From NCBI RefSeq assembly GCF_015206895.1, contig NZ_JADEXU010000007.1, forward strand, positions 1 through 64,000: a stretch of DNA of 64,000 nucleotides, in the 5' to 3' direction. Made by a program: the position numbers and the translations under genes. Of this stretch, positions 38,397 through 48,775 are shown piece by piece (positions within the stretch are counted from its first letter, which is position 1; every line of letters begins with the position of its first letter). The notes beneath the pieces were generated by a model. It saw only the letters and a program-made list of their open reading frames with translations, was not told the DNA's origin and did no database searches. The DNA is from Nostoc sp. LEGE 12450 (GTDB lineage Bacteria > Cyanobacteriota > Cyanobacteriia > Cyanobacteriales > Nostocaceae).

Positions 38397-38771
38397 TCAA
38401 GAAATCTGGTCTAGCAATTGGCGGCGCTTTTGCTCAAACTCATACTCTGAAATCAGTCCATCCTGACGCAAAGCATCTAATTCTCGCATTGCGTCAGCCA
38501 TCGCTCCTACCTGATTAGTTACCTTTTGTGAGTTCCTTGTCGCTGACTTGCCTAGATTAAAATTACGATCAAAAGCTTCTTCGTCTTGGGCTAAATACCA
38601 AACTCCCTCAATGGCACTAGCTACCTTGGGGATAGGTGTCCAGGAAAGTAATACATACAAAACACCCCACAGAGGCTGTCCCAGATAGAATTTATGTAAT
38701 CCTGAAATTGTCAGCGTGCCAGAAAAAGCTAAAACAGCAGCAACGCTTCTACTTTTGCGCTTAGTCAACAT
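38397..38771 (-). CDS. TM2-domain and SHOCT-like small membrane protein
   Basis: A 124-residue protein. Residues 8-62 form the TM2 domain: two membrane segments around GLHKFYLGQPLWGVLYVLL. The C-terminal 30 residues (ELDALRQDGLISEYEFEQKR) match the SHOCT oligomerisation motif. The role is unknown. It is followed closely by the helix-hairpin-helix gene. Confidence 0.85.
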   Translation of the reverse strand: MLTKRKSRSVAAVLAFSGTLTISGLHKFYLGQPLWGVLYVLLSWTPIPKVASAIEGVWYLAQDEEAFDRNFNLGKSATRNSQKVTNQVGAMADAMRELDALRQDGLISEYEFEQKRRQLLDQIS

Positions 38772-38954
38772 ATTTCTAATAAATCTACCAATACCACAGT
38801 TCCTACAATCAAACAGTCAACTACCCTGGCTTGCTCTCCAGACTTTCGAAAGTTCCCACACAATTTAGTATTTGAAGAAATTTGAGTAAGTTTCACATGA
38901 CTGTGCATTGAGCTTTGATGCTAATTTTAAGTTTTTAACAGCTTTATTACTACT

Positions 38955-39878
38955 ATGTCACAGACCTTACTACCGCCAGGATGGGTTGAAAAGCTTTGTG
39001 ATCCTTACGCTGTGCTAGGAATTTCTGTAATTGCTGACGAGCGCCAGATTTTCAAACGCTATCACACTTTAGCGAAGCTGCTACATCCCGATCGGCATGC
39101 TAAAAACTGCAATCCAGACCAAAAATTAGCAACGGCAATATTTAGCCATTTAATCAACCCTGCTTATCAACAACTGAAACATCGACAGAAGCGCTTGATT
39201 GCGATCGCTATGCTGCGATCGGATGCAAGAGTTTCAGAGCAGAAGCCTTTGTCTTCTCAAAGTGCCATAGCTCAGGAAATTATGGAAATGTCTACACCTG
39301 AAGCAGAATTGTTTTACGAAGAAGCGATCACCTGTTATGCAGAAGCTCAATACAAATCACTAGATCAGTTTTATCAGGTGACGCAACAAATTACTATACT
39401 GAATTTAGTATACCTACGGTTGCATAAACCAGACCTCTTCTTACCACAAAAAGCTGTTCCCATAATCTCTGAATTAGAAGTCAACCCAGTTGAATTGACA
39501 TTAACTGATGTCAAACCAGTTTTGACAAACTACTCTCAACGTCACTACCAGCGAGCTATTGAGTATGTCAGGCTAGGAAAATGGACTATAGCTGTTCAAG
39601 AACTGCGCGATGCCATCAAGTTAGAGCCGAATAACAGCGACTATTATGCCTTATTAGGTTTGGTACATCTCAAACAAAAATTTATGGGGATGGCTAGGGT
39701 TTACATCTGTCAAGCATTAAAACTTAATCCAAAAAATTCACTAGCCTTAAAATACGCTCCCGAACTGAAAATTCAACTGGGTGAAAACACCAATCCTAAA
39801 TCAATGGCTAAAGCTATGAGTATTGCGGCTTTATTAAGTCGATTTACACAGCGAAAAGGTTCTCAAGTCAAGTGTTGA
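38955..39878 (+). CDS. J-domain protein with TPR repeats
   Basis: A 307-residue protein. A J-domain at about 17-80 has the HPD motif at His44-Pro45-Asp46, needed to stimulate Hsp70 ATPase. Two TPR motifs lie at about 194-262 (YQRAIEYVRLGKWTIAVQEL; YALLGLVHLKQKFMGMARVY). It lacks the Gly/Phe and zinc-finger parts of DnaJ, so it is a specialised type III co-chaperone. The client is unknown. The start is ATG at 38955. Confidence 0.9.
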   Translation: MSQTLLPPGWVEKLCDPYAVLGISVIADERQIFKRYHTLAKLLHPDRHAKNCNPDQKLATAIFSHLINPAYQQLKHRQKRLIAIAMLRSDARVSEQKPLSSQSAIAQEIMEMSTPEAELFYEEAITCYAEAQYKSLDQFYQVTQQITILNLVYLRLHKPDLFLPQKAVPIISELEVNPVELTLTDVKPVLTNYSQRHYQRAIEYVRLGKWTIAVQELRDAIKLEPNNSDYYALLGLVHLKQKFMGMARVYICQALKLNPKNSLALKYAPELKIQLGENTNPKSMAKAMSIAALLSRFTQRKGSQVKC

Positions 39879-40004
39879 AATTTCGGTAACAAACCGTACT
39901 AAAACCGAAGCTTCGTCACTAGATTACTCACCTAGACTAAAATAATAAATAGAAGTAAAACTATTAAGCTACTGAGTCTGGGCGCTCAGTTTAATATAAG
40001 CAAT

Positions 40005-40328
40005 ATGGGATTCTTCGATTCTGAGATAGTTCAGCAAGAAGCAAAACAACTTTTTGAAGATTATCAAGCGCTAATCAAGCTTGGTAACAACTACGGCAAA
40101 TTTGACCGCGATGGCAAAAAGCTGTTTATTGAGCAAATGGAAGCCATGATGGATCGGTATCGCATCTTTATGAAGCGCTTCGAGCTATCAGAAGATTTTA
40201 TGGCACAAATGACTGTAGAACAGCTGAAAACGCAATTAGGTCAATTCGGTGTCACCCCGCAACAAATGTTTGACCAAATGCACCTGACTTTAGAACGGAT
40301 GAAAGCCGAGCTAGAAAAACAGGCTTAG
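40005..40328 (+). CDS. DUF1825 family protein
   Basis: A 107-residue helical protein that matches the DUF1825 family across its full length: MGFFDSEIVQQEAKQLFEDY, KLFIEQMEAMMDRYRIFMKR and GVTPQQMFDQM. It is very conserved in cyanobacteria. No function is established to my knowledge. The start is ATG at 40005. The gap to the convergent PBP gene holds a stem-loop. Confidence 0.9.
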   Translation: MGFFDSEIVQQEAKQLFEDYQALIKLGNNYGKFDRDGKKLFIEQMEAMMDRYRIFMKRFELSEDFMAQMTVEQLKTQLGQFGVTPQQMFDQMHLTLERMKAELEKQA

Positions 40329-40332
40329 TTAA

Positions 40333-40390
40333 TTTTAGATTTTGGATTAATTGCCAATTCAAAATCCAAAATCCAAAATCTAAGATCCAA
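40333..40390. repeat. stem-loop of the AATCCAAAATCTAAAAT family
   Basis: attttagattttggatt pairs with the tandem aatccaaaatccaaaatct downstream, between the convergent DUF1825 and PBP genes. It is related to the stem-loops at 24650 and 37737. It probably serves as a two-way terminator. Confidence 0.55.
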
Positions 40391-40392
40391 AG

Positions 40393-42318
40393 TTATTGTG
40401 ACTTGGGGCGAGAAAACTGGGAAGGTGGCTTAAAGTTTTCCACTGGTACATTCTTAAGTGCCTTCTCCATAAAATCTTTCCAGATGGGAGCAACCATACC
40501 GCCACCCGTCGCCCGGCTAGCTAATTGTCTGTTGTCGTCCCTTCCCACCCAGACAGCAGTTGTTAGTTGTGGCACAGTGCCAACAAACCAGATATCCTTT
40601 TCTGAGGAAGTTGTACCCGTCTTACCAGCACTTGGACGAGCTATTGCAGCACCTTTACCTGTACCACTAGTAACTACCGTTCGCATCACATCGATAATGG
40701 CTGCCGATGCCCAAGGGTCTAAAACTAGCTGGGGCTTAGGGGTGTTATCTAATAGCACATTACCACTACTATCGGTGACACGAGCGATTACAGTGGGTGG
40801 GGACTGCCAGCCATAATTAGCAAAGGTAGCATAAGCACTAGCCATTTCCAGGGGAGTAACACCAATTGCCCCCAGAGGCAGAGAGGTAACAGGTTCCATC
40901 GGACTCATGATCCCCAAGGTGCGGCAAGTTTCGATCACTCGATTCATGCCCACAGCCTTACCAATCTTGATCACAGGAATGTTGCGCGATTGGGCTAAAG
41001 CTGTGCGGATTGGCATAGCTCCGCTAAACCCCCCATCATAATTTCTGGGAAAATACCAACCGTTACCATCTCGATAGCTGACTGGGGAATCTACCACCGT
41101 TGAGTCTGGTCCATACTTACCAGTAGCAAAAGCAGTATAATATACAAACGGTTTAAAGGAAGATCCGGGCTGGCGTTGAGCTTGAGTTGCACGATTGAAT
41201 TCACTGATCTTAGGATCTACACCACCGACTAGTGCTTTGATAAAATGCGTGCGCGGATCAATTGCTACCAAGGCAATTTGATTCTTAGATAGTCCCTGCC
41301 CAAGTAGTGATTTATGCCACTTAGTGACAGTTTCCTCTGCCATGATTTGGAATTTGGCATCGACTGTAGTTTGCACTCGCATCCCACCCTTGAGTAGTGT
41401 CTCACGCCCAAACTTCTTAGCCAATTCCTGCGCTACGGTGTTGGTTACATAAGGTAGGGCACTACCTTGAAAAGATTTGATTCTACCAAGTTTTATTTCC
41501 TGTTTGAGGGCATCGTCATACTCAGACTGGTTGATCCAGTTTAATTCCAGCATCCGCCCCAGCACTTCTTTTTGTTTCTGTTTTGCCAGCTTCATGCTCA
41601 CAAAGGGGCTGAATTCTTCTGGTGCTTGGATCAAACCCGCCATCATTGCTGACTCACCCAAGCTTAAATATTCTGATGACTTATTAAAGTAACTGCGGGC
41701 TGCCGTTTGTACACCATAATTGTTATGACCCCAATAAACTTGATTGAGGTACATTTCTAAAATTTGGTCTTTGGTGAGAATTTGCTCTAACCTGATTGCC
41801 AGCACTGCCTCCGCTAACTTGCGGGTAAAGGCACGCTTTTGAGACAAAAACAGGTTTTTTACCAATTGCATAGTAACAGTGGAGCCACCCTCTTTGACTC
41901 CACCTGCTACAGCGTTAACTACTATAGCCCGGCCAACACCAGTGGGGTTAATACCGTGGTGATCGTAGAAGTGACTATCTTCACTTGCTAATACCGCCCG
42001 TTTTAAGTTCGGAGAAATTCTATCCAGGGGTACGACTTCTCGGTTGGCTTCCCCGTGGATACTCGTTAAAAGTTTACCCTTAACGTCATAGATGTAAGTT
42101 GTTTCTGAGGGAAAGAAGTTACGTAGCTGTCTTACATCTGGCAAATTACGGAAACTAATGGCTAAACCAACCAGTCCTCCGGCTACAATGGAACTTGCCA
42201 ACATGGTAATTGAGAGCAGAGTACCCCCAGTTACCTGACCAACTCCTTTCAAAAACTCAAAACCTGATGAAGCCCGACGTTGTGGCTGTTTATCTTCAAA
42301 AGTCCTAGAAGACGACAC
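40393..42318 (-). CDS. class A penicillin-binding protein (PBP1A family)
   Basis: A 641-residue bifunctional peptidoglycan synthase. A membrane segment at about 29-55 is followed by a GT51 glycosyltransferase domain (EDSHFYDHHGI with its catalytic Glu, then GGSTVTMQLVKNLFL). The transpeptidase domain has SxxK in PGSSFKPF, SRN as the SxN motif, and KTGT in AGKTGTTSS. Cyanobacteria encode several class A PBPs. The start is GTG at 42318. It diverges from tyrS. Confidence 0.95.
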   Translation of the reverse strand: MSSSRTFEDKQPQRRASSGFEFLKGVGQVTGGTLLSITMLASSIVAGGLVGLAISFRNLPDVRQLRNFFPSETTYIYDVKGKLLTSIHGEANREVVPLDRISPNLKRAVLASEDSHFYDHHGINPTGVGRAIVVNAVAGGVKEGGSTVTMQLVKNLFLSQKRAFTRKLAEAVLAIRLEQILTKDQILEMYLNQVYWGHNNYGVQTAARSYFNKSSEYLSLGESAMMAGLIQAPEEFSPFVSMKLAKQKQKEVLGRMLELNWINQSEYDDALKQEIKLGRIKSFQGSALPYVTNTVAQELAKKFGRETLLKGGMRVQTTVDAKFQIMAEETVTKWHKSLLGQGLSKNQIALVAIDPRTHFIKALVGGVDPKISEFNRATQAQRQPGSSFKPFVYYTAFATGKYGPDSTVVDSPVSYRDGNGWYFPRNYDGGFSGAMPIRTALAQSRNIPVIKIGKAVGMNRVIETCRTLGIMSPMEPVTSLPLGAIGVTPLEMASAYATFANYGWQSPPTVIARVTDSSGNVLLDNTPKPQLVLDPWASAAIIDVMRTVVTSGTGKGAAIARPSAGKTGTTSSEKDIWFVGTVPQLTTAVWVGRDDNRQLASRATGGGMVAPIWKDFMEKALKNVPVENFKPPSQFSRPKSQ

Positions 42319-42491
42319 GGCGATTTCACTTCCTCACTTATAAATTTAACTGTAATTGATTGGATGAAGCAAGGCGGTTAATTTTTTGCAATTATAGTAG
42401 TTTGGCAGATGAGAAAGTGGATAAATTGCAAGTGTTTATAACCAACTTAACTTCTAGTGGGCAAAACATAGCTAACAGTGGATTTTCTAGT

Positions 42492-43679
42492 ATGACGCAA
42501 GATTTTGCTTGGCTGCGTCGTGGTGTTGTAGAAGTTTTTCCACAACCAGTAGATGTTAACAGTGAAAGTCTAGAAAAGCTTTTGGCAACTACAAACAAAC
42601 CTTTAAGGATCAAGTTGGGGATTGACCCGACTGGTACTGATATTCATTTAGGTCATAGCATACCAGTACGAAAACTGCGAGCGTTTCAAGATGCAGGCCA
42701 TATAGCAGTTCTAATTATTGGCGATTTTACAGCGCGCATTGGCGATCCGACTGGTAAATCTGAGGTGCGTCGCCAGCTTACAGAAGCAGATGTCGCCCAA
42801 AATGCCCAGACTTATCTTGACCAAGTACGTCCTATCTTGGATTTTGACACACCAGGAAGGTTAGAGGTGCGCTATAACTCCGAATGGCTCTCTGGGCTTA
42901 ACTTAGAGAAGATTTTGGAGTTACTTTCCACAATGACGGTGGGGCAGATGTTGGCGAAAGAAGGATTTGCCGATCGCTATAGAAAAGAGAATCCGATTTT
43001 TATCCATGAGTTCCTATACCCATTAATGCAAGGTTTCGATTCCGTTGCCGTGGAAGCAGATGTGGAATTAGGAGGGACTGATCAGAAATTTAACATCGCT
43101 GTGGGCAGAGATTTACAGCGCCATTTTGGTCAAAAGCCACAGTTTGGGATGCTGCTGCCAATTTTGATTGGCACGGATGGGGTGCAAAAAATGTCCAAGT
43201 CTTTAGGTAATTATATTGGGTTGTCAGAACATCCGGGGCAAAAATATCAGAAGTTGCAAGGGGTTCCAGATAATCTGCTGGAACAGTATTTTGAACTGCT
43301 GACGGATTTACCTTTGGATAATCTGCCAGAAAATCCCCGCGATCGCCAAACACTCCTCGCATGGGAAGTCGTCAAACAGTACCACGGCGAAACAGCCGCC
43401 CAAGAAGCCAAAGAAGCAGCCCAAAGCGGCGGAAAGGAAGGTGCAGTTCCCGAATTTTCTCTAGCTGAGATATCGCATCCCGCTAAATTAGCCTATATTC
43501 TCAATGTCACTGGTTTATGCAAAAGTACAGGGGAAGGTAAGCGGAAAATTCAAGAAGGTGGGGTGCGTATAGATGGCGATCGCATTACCGATGTTGATAC
43601 TACTTTTGCTGATTCTGCCCAGTTACAAGGTAAGGTTTTACAAGTTGGGAAAAATAAGTTTGTGCGCCTAGTACCTTAG
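42492..43679 (+). CDS. tyrS: tyrosyl-tRNA synthetase
   Basis: A 395-residue enzyme from ATG 42492 ([11 protein letters not shown]); the frame is open from 42360 but the extra 44 residues are not family-like. The class I signatures are HLGH at 52-55 and KMSKS at 233-237. An S4-like RNA-binding domain occupies about 325-395 ([19 protein letters not shown]). It charges tRNA-Tyr. pyrF begins 42 nt later, so they may be co-transcribed. Confidence 0.95.
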   Translation: MTQDFAWLRRGVVEVFPQPVDVNSESLEKLLATTNKPLRIKLGIDPTGTDIHLGHSIPVRKLRAFQDAGHIAVLIIGDFTARIGDPTGKSEVRRQLTEADVAQNAQTYLDQVRPILDFDTPGRLEVRYNSEWLSGLNLEKILELLSTMTVGQMLAKEGFADRYRKENPIFIHEFLYPLMQGFDSVAVEADVELGGTDQKFNIAVGRDLQRHFGQKPQFGMLLPILIGTDGVQKMSKSLGNYIGLSEHPGQKYQKLQGVPDNLLEQYFELLTDLPLDNLPENPRDRQTLLAWEVVKQYHGETAAQEAKEAAQSGGKEGAVPEFSLAEISHPAKLAYILNVTGLCKSTGEGKRKIQEGGVRIDGDRITDVDTTFADSAQLQGKVLQVGKNKFVRLVP

Positions 43680-43721
43680 ATGGGAACTAGGGGCTGGGAA
43701 GTACTTAGCAAGAAACCACGT

Positions 43722-44441
43722 ATGAATGCAGAAGAAAAAATTATTGTCGCTTTGGATGTACCGGATGAGCAAGCTGTGATCGCTCTTATAGATCAACTCC
43801 CGCAAGTCGGTTTTTGGAAAGTCGGCTTAGAGTTGTTTACCAGCACTGGCCCCAAAATTCTGGAAGTCCTAAAGTCTAAGGAAAAGCGCATTTTCTTAGA
43901 TTTAAAGTTTGATGATATCCCCAACACCGTTGCTGGTGCTTGCCGGAGCGCAGCTAGATACGGAGTGGATTTGCTGACAATTCATGCTACTGCTGGTAGA
44001 GATGCTCTAAAAGCCGCAATTGAAGCAGCACACGAAGGGGCAGCCCAAGCGGGTGTACAACCACCAAAGTTAATTGCTATTACCCTGCTGACGAGCATTT
44101 CTGCTAGGCAGTTGGCATTTGATTTAAAAATACCTCTGGAATTGCCAGAATATGCTCTAGAAATGGCCCTGCTGGCTCAAGAATGTGGTTTGGATGGGGT
44201 AGTTTGTTCGCCTCAAGAGGTGGCACAGCTACGAGAGACTTGTGGAGATCGCTTTTTGCTAGTTTGTCCCGGCGTTAGACCAACTTGGGCAGATAAAGGC
44301 GATCAAAAGCGATCGCTCACTCCTGCACAAGCCATGAAAGCTGGTGCAGATTATTTAGTAATTGGCCGTCCCATTACTACTGCTACTGAGCCAGAGTTAG
44401 CCTGGAAGAGGATTTCTGAGGAGTTAACCACAGTGGCATGA
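43722..44441 (+). CDS. pyrF: orotidine 5'-phosphate decarboxylase
   Basis: A 239-residue enzyme of the last step of UMP synthesis. The catalytic Asp-Lys-Asp array is Asp60, Lys62, Asp64 and Asp65 in [12 protein letters not shown]. The phosphate site CPGVRP and GRPIT follow. I start at ATG 43722 ([16 protein letters not shown]). An upstream in-frame ATG at 43680 would add 14 residues encoded by a heptamer-type repeat (gggaactaggggctggg). The stop overlaps the next start (ATGA). Confidence 0.94.
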   Translation: MNAEEKIIVALDVPDEQAVIALIDQLPQVGFWKVGLELFTSTGPKILEVLKSKEKRIFLDLKFDDIPNTVAGACRSAARYGVDLLTIHATAGRDALKAAIEAAHEGAAQAGVQPPKLIAITLLTSISARQLAFDLKIPLELPEYALEMALLAQECGLDGVVCSPQEVAQLRETCGDRFLLVCPGVRPTWADKGDQKRSLTPAQAMKAGADYLVIGRPITTATEPELAWKRISEELTTVA

Positions 44442-45148
44442 AGCTAAGAGTCAGTGAGAAACTGGGAAACAGAGTGCAGGGTGTAGGGGAGAAAAATCTT
44501 GCCTCTTCACTCAAGAAGAAAAATTATAGTTGGCTTGTAGCTTGTGGCTTTTGGATTTTAGTATCAAATAGCTTTACTTACCCAGCGTTCTCGAAAATCC
44601 TCACCCCTAACTCCTCGGCGCTAGCAGAAAGAGAAAATATCAACGACGGGGCGAAGTCTTTCTGTTCTGAGCAAAATTTAGAAACATTAACTATAGAGCT
44701 ACTCCAAGATTTACCTAGTTATACTAATCGCGCCAGTCAACGCGCCCGTCGCCTCAGCAGAAGTAGTGATATTTACAGTTATATGTTAGTGGCAGGAAGA
44801 CCTGAGTTTACTCCTCTGCCCCTTAACCTTGAAGAATATAGTGCAGATGCGTCTAAAAGCTCTGCATCAGGAGTTGAGCAAGTTTTCTTTACTACCTTGG
44901 AGCGCCAGTACATAGGAAAGAAAGCAATCGAATTGCAGGAATTCCACTGGCTGTTGTTGACTAAAACTACAACTGGTTGGCATTTAGTGATGATGTTTTC
45001 TCAAACTGGTTCCAATTCAGCACAGCAGCCATTATCCCCGCCACGCGATAGTAGTAATGGCACTGTTGCCCAAGCGGTGAATACTTGGTTACGCGATTGC
45101 CAAGCTGGAAGTGTCCGACGGATGCGTGCTGTGAATGGTGGACAATAA
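44438..45148 (+). CDS. hypothetical exported or anchored protein coupled to pyrF
   Basis: A 236-residue protein. Residues about 30-52 form a hydrophobic segment ([18 protein letters not shown]), likely a signal or anchor. The mature part has [28 protein letters not shown] and [12 protein letters not shown], and ends [11 protein letters not shown] recognise no domain, though the overall type occurs in cyanobacteria. The start overlaps the pyrF stop by 4 bp. The first 20 codons contain low-complexity repeat-like DNA, so the start could be later. Confidence 0.7.
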   Translation: MKLRVSEKLGNRVQGVGEKNLASSLKKKNYSWLVACGFWILVSNSFTYPAFSKILTPNSSALAERENINDGAKSFCSEQNLETLTIELLQDLPSYTNRASQRARRLSRSSDIYSYMLVAGRPEFTPLPLNLEEYSADASKSSASGVEQVFFTTLERQYIGKKAIELQEFHWLLLTKTTTGWHLVMMFSQTGSNSAQQPLSPPRDSSNGTVAQAVNTWLRDCQAGSVRRMRAVNGGQ

Positions 45149-45183
45149 TCCCGTGCAGAACTGAAGTTATGGGCTGATAGCCA

Positions 45184-45446
45184 AAGTCCACTCAAGTGGA
45201 CTGAATCGATCGTTTATAGGACTTACGCACAAGTTACGGGATAACGAAATAACGTAGACTCGTAGCGGCTTGCCGAATGCTACCGCAGAAAAGCCCTTCT
45301 ATCCCTGCGGGGAAGCAAGCTACGCCCAGCGGCAACCACAGGGCGATAACACGGAGAAATGAGAGTTTGAGAGATATTTATGCGTCAGTCCTAATTTGGT
45401 CCACCCTTAGTGGACTTCAGCTATGAAACTCGGAATTCATTCCGAG
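45184..45446. mobile_element. nested palindromic element, MITE-like core 45218-45392
   Basis: Core ends aggacttacgca (45218-45229) and tgcgtcagtcct (45381-45392) are inverted repeats (11 of 12). The core is 175 bp, GC-richer than its flanks, and holds gctaccgc/gcggc motifs. Outside it lie gtccact-ca-agtggac (45186-45201) and gtccac-cctta-gtggac (45399-45415), then ctcggaat-tc-attccgag (45429-45446). There is no transposase. The rest of the 753-nt gap to remA (45447-45901) shows no gene. Confidence 0.5.
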
Positions 45447-45901
45447 GCGGGATGAAAACGCAGTACGAGATTTAAAAGATATAGCTACGGTAATTCTTGT
45501 GTTTACACTGTAGCCTTTTAGCAGAGAGAGCAGAGTTTATTGCATACAAACAAAAGCACTAAAAGTCATTTTTGCAAGAGAGCGAAAGAGCTTTTTATTA
45601 CTCCCTTCCCTTCTCTCTACTTCTGCAAACAGTCGATTTTGCTCTCCATCAATTTTCGAGCTAGATACTTGTTTCAAACAAAATAAATGTACATCATCCA
45701 ACTAGCTTCTATCAGTGTAATTGCGCCTATGCCTTTGGGAAGATTTTCAGCAAGTTTAGCCAATAAACAGCGAAAAAAAGCAGACATTATTTAAAAACAA
45801 AGGCTGGCTTGAATTTAAGCGTTGTAACTCCCGTTTTTTGGCGATAACATAGAAATAAGTTTATTTCGAGCTTCTCAAACCGCCTTTGGCGTGAGTTTTT
45901 T

Positions 45902-46168
45902 ATGGAGATTCAATTAATCAACATCGGCTTTGGTAACATTGTGTCTGCTAACCGAGTAGTTGCAATTGTCAGTCCAGAGTCTGCCCCGATTAAGCGGATT
46001 ATTACCGATGCGCGGGACAGAGGTCAACTGATTGATGCAACTTACGGTCGTCGGACTAGGGCTGTAATTATCACCGATTCCAGCCACGTAATTCTGTCAG
46101 CAATTCAGCCGGAAACGGTAGCGAATCGCTTTGTAATTTCCCGCGATCATCAAACTGTAGATAATTAA
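45902..46168 (+). CDS. DUF370/RemA-like regulator
   Basis: An 88-residue protein matching the DUF370/RemA family: [35 protein letters not shown] and [13 protein letters not shown]. In Bacillus, RemA is a DNA-binding activator of matrix genes. Whether the cyanobacterial protein does the same is not known. The remA-gmk order is common in Gram-positives and cyanobacteria. The start is ATG at 45902. Confidence 0.9.
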   Translation: MEIQLINIGFGNIVSANRVVAIVSPESAPIKRIITDARDRGQLIDATYGRRTRAVIITDSSHVILSAIQPETVANRFVISRDHQTVDN

Positions 46169-46333
46169 TAGTAGATTATTCCCACTCCTCTTCGTACCGG
46201 ATCAGCAGTACGATGTGAATTAGATAAGTTTTCTGTCACCCATGCTACAAATTCTTTAGTCACTAGTGGACTTGGCCGGGAACACAAGACTAATGAATAA
46301 TATCTATTGATTGATTCACAGGTTGAGGGGATA

Positions 46334-46930
46334 ATGCCAGTTTTACCCATCCAGAGTAGTGCTACCACAGAAGAATGCTTACATTTAGGCAGGTTGATTG
46401 TTTTGACTGGCCCTAGTGGAGTTGGTAAAGGCACTTTAATGCGATCGCTGCTACAACGTCATCCAGAACTTTATTTTTCCGTATCCGCAACGACTCGTTC
46501 TCCCCGTCCAGGAGAAATCGATGGCAAAAATTATTACTTTGTCAGCCTTAGTAAATTTAAACAATTAGTGGCTGAACGCGAGTTTTTAGAATGGGCAGAA
46601 TTTGCTGGTAACTATTACGGCACTCCCCGTGAAGCTGTACTTAACCAAATTCAATCTGGCAAGTTGGTAGTGCTGGAAATTGAGTTAGAAGGCGCAAGAC
46701 AAATTCGTGCTTCCTTCCCCAGTGCCCTCAGCATTTTTATTTTACCGCCTTCTTTTGATGAATTGGAGAAACGGATACGCTCTCGCGCCCAAGACTCTGA
46801 AGAAGCGATCGCTCGTCGTTTACTCCGCGCCCAAGAGGAAATTCAAGCGGCAGATGAATTTGATATTCAAATCGTTAATGACGATTTTGAAACTGCTTTA
46901 AATGACATTGAAACGGTTTTGTTTAAATAA
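46334..46930 (+). CDS. gmk: guanylate kinase
   Basis: A 198-residue enzyme that converts GMP to GDP. The P-loop GPSGVGKGT is at about 26-34. [13 protein letters not shown] and DGKNYYFVS form the GMP site, and RLLRAQEEI is in the lid. I start at ATG 46334 because gaggggat lies just upstream; ATG 46307 is in frame but adds nine residues of repeat-like DNA. It lies downstream of remA by 165 nt. Confidence 0.95.
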   Translation: MPVLPIQSSATTEECLHLGRLIVLTGPSGVGKGTLMRSLLQRHPELYFSVSATTRSPRPGEIDGKNYYFVSLSKFKQLVAEREFLEWAEFAGNYYGTPREAVLNQIQSGKLVVLEIELEGARQIRASFPSALSIFILPPSFDELEKRIRSRAQDSEEAIARRLLRAQEEIQAADEFDIQIVNDDFETALNDIETVLFK

Positions 46931-46945
46931 CTTAGAAGTTAGGAG

Positions 46946-46965
46946 AGACGCGATTAATCGCGTCT
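46946..46965. repeat. 20-bp palindrome AGACGCGATT/AATCGCGTCT
   Basis: A perfect 20-bp palindrome between the convergent gmk and psaL genes. It is set in heptamer arrays (gagttag repeats) with larger arms agttaggag / ctcctaact. A near-identical copy lies at 50859-50878. It probably acts as a two-way terminator. Confidence 0.65.
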
Positions 46966-47029
46966 GTATGGAGTTAGGAGTTAGGAGTTTGAATTCATAA
47001 CTTCTAACTCCTAACTTTTAATTTCTAAA

Positions 47030-47551
47030 TTAACCAAATAAACCTTGAATTATTCCCAGGTTACTAGTCAAAAAGTAAGCAACCACTGCACCACCAATAC
47101 CACCAATCAAGAAAGAACTAGCAAAATTGTTCCAGCTTTCTTTAGAGTTAAAAGCATCTACCGGAGGATTGGGTACGGTAACGCTAGGAAGTGCTTTCGG
47201 CGGATTGCTATTGGAATACAGGGATAGGGCCCCGGTAAGAAGAACAACCAAGCCAATGGCTGCCAGTAAACCAGCTAAATTCGCATTATCTGTATCCCGC
47301 AGTGGGCCCAATTTGGCAAAGGGGCCAAATATCCAGTAACCATGAGCCATGCCAACTTCTAAACCGCGTCTAGCAGGAGACAGACCTGGGCGATAGGCAG
47401 GTAAGTTATTAATGAACCACTTGCTCAAGGGAGAAGCATTAACCGGGGTTTCTAGGTTTCCCAGTTGCGGATCGCGAAATGCAGGAAAAACAACTTCCCG
47501 ATTTCTGGGATCGCTGGGGAGATTCTTTGATGCGTCTACAGCTTGTGCCAT
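47030..47551 (-). CDS. psaL: photosystem I subunit XI
   Basis: A 173-residue thylakoid protein with membrane segments near 88-110 and 145-168. Sequences NLETPVNASPLSKWFINNLP, YRPGLSPARRGLEVGMAHGY and GPFAKLGPLRDTD are typical PsaL. PsaL mediates trimer or tetramer formation of PSI. The start is ATG at 47551. It follows psaF and psaJ on the same strand, but a perfect hairpin separates it from psaJ. Confidence 0.97.
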   Translation of the reverse strand: MAQAVDASKNLPSDPRNREVVFPAFRDPQLGNLETPVNASPLSKWFINNLPAYRPGLSPARRGLEVGMAHGYWIFGPFAKLGPLRDTDNANLAGLLAAIGLVVLLTGALSLYSNSNPPKALPSVTVPNPPVDAFNSKESWNNFASSFLIGGIGGAVVAYFLTSNLGIIQGLFG

Positions 47552-47670
47552 ATTTTATGTTCGCCTCTAAATTTAAAATGGTGGCATTTTTATATTAATA
47601 ATAATTGTAGCTAAAGATGTCTTTTGGCTAAGAAGTTTAGAAAAATTAATTTAGCTACTTTTAAAAGTGT

Positions 47671-47705
47671 GAAACTCGCGATCTGTAAACAGGATCGCGA
47701 GTTTC
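47671..47705 (-). terminator. hairpin between psaJ and psaL
   Basis: Perfect 13-bp arms gaaactcgcgatc (47671-47683) and gatcgcgagtttc (47693-47705) with a 9-nt loop. On the minus strand it is followed by acactttta. It probably ends the psaFJ transcript or reduces read-through into psaL. Confidence 0.7.
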
Positions 47706-47824
47706 AAAAAACTCTTTGTGCTGCCTATTTTGATGATAATTCTGCTTACCTAAGCTGAATAAATCAACTACATAATTTTAGGAAAAACACAAGGAATTCA
47801 ACTGTGCTAAATCCCATTTTCTAC

Positions 47825-47974
47825 CTATGGCAGTGGGTGGAAAAGTAAGTCGGGGAAAAAGCGGTTGAATTCAATCAAGATACCTGCTGTGATTGTCAGC
47901 CAGATGGTAGCTGCCACAGGTGCTGTGGAAATAAACTTAATCAAATATGATGATTGATCGCCTTTGTCTGCCAT
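47825..47974 (-). CDS. psaJ: photosystem I subunit IX
   Basis: A 49-residue protein from ATG 47974: [19 protein letters not shown], then one membrane helix [17 protein letters not shown], ending [13 protein letters not shown]. This is the normal PsaJ length and the conserved C-terminal Arg-Phe-Pro-Asp-Leu pattern. It binds chlorophyll and lies next to PsaF in PSI. It sits between psaF and psaL, the common cyanobacterial psaFJ order. Confidence 0.95.
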   Translation of the reverse strand: MADKGDQSSYLIKFISTAPVAATIWLTITAGILIEFNRFFPDLLFHPLP

Positions 47975-48013
47975 GAATTTATTCTCCAAAACGAATGAAT
48001 TAGTTAAGCTGAT

Positions 48014-48508
48014 TTAGCGTGGGGAAATAGGGATTTCTGAATCCTTCGCTGCTAATTTCCCAGAGAGAAACTCTTGCAGTGCTGCGACTGGCCAAGTAAA
48101 GCCTGACGCAATGATAGGGAGTGCCAAACCAAGATCGATTTGGATTTCTTTTAGTTCAGTGTCAGATTCCTTTTTGATTGCTTGCAGATAGGTACGACCT
48201 ACCCAGCCAATCCAACCAGCAATATATAGAAACAGAATGCTGGGGATCAAAAAGTCACCAGCTCGATCAAGACGACCATCAACAATTAAGTGGGGGTAGC
48301 CTTCAGGGCCGCACAGTGCCTGAGAATAACGCTCAAACCGCTTTTTCCCTGATTGGGGGTCAGCAGTTGTATTACGGGCATTAGCTGCTAGCTCTTGAAA
48401 AGCGGGATTGTCCTTGCACGGTGTCAAATTAGCCCCTAAAGCTTGTGCTGGGGAGGCAAAATTGAACCAAAGACAAATCGCTAACATCAAAGCAAACAAT
48501 CGTCGCAT
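48014..48508 (-). CDS. psaF: photosystem I subunit III (plastocyanin/cytochrome c6 docking)
   Basis: A 164-residue protein with a signal peptide of about 23 residues (cleavage after ASPAQA). The mature start [15 protein letters not shown] and the Cys pair at CKDN and LCGPEGYPH are typical. One membrane helix lies near 88-110 ([20 protein letters not shown]). The start is ATG at 48508. psaJ follows after 39 nt and is surely co-transcribed. Confidence 0.97.
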   Translation of the reverse strand: MRRLFALMLAICLWFNFASPAQALGANLTPCKDNPAFQELAANARNTTADPQSGKKRFERYSQALCGPEGYPHLIVDGRLDRAGDFLIPSILFLYIAGWIGWVGRTYLQAIKKESDTELKEIQIDLGLALPIIASGFTWPVAALQEFLSGKLAAKDSEIPISPR

Positions 48509-48775
48509 AGAGTTGTTTCCTTTTATTACAAAACAAGAAGTTCTTTGTACAAAACGAAGCGGCTTGTACAGCTGTTTATTTGCATAACTAGGAAGTCATC
48601 ATACTCTTGGGTGGGAACCGAGTAAAGTTTAAGTAAATAAAAGTTAAAGCTTCTCAACCAAAATAGAGTGTGAAGTCTTGAGTGCTGAGTATAAGAATTG
48701 TTGTTGTAGGGTAGTAAAGAAGCAAGATTTTCTCTTGATTACTCTGGACTCCAGACTCAGCAATCATTACTTTAA

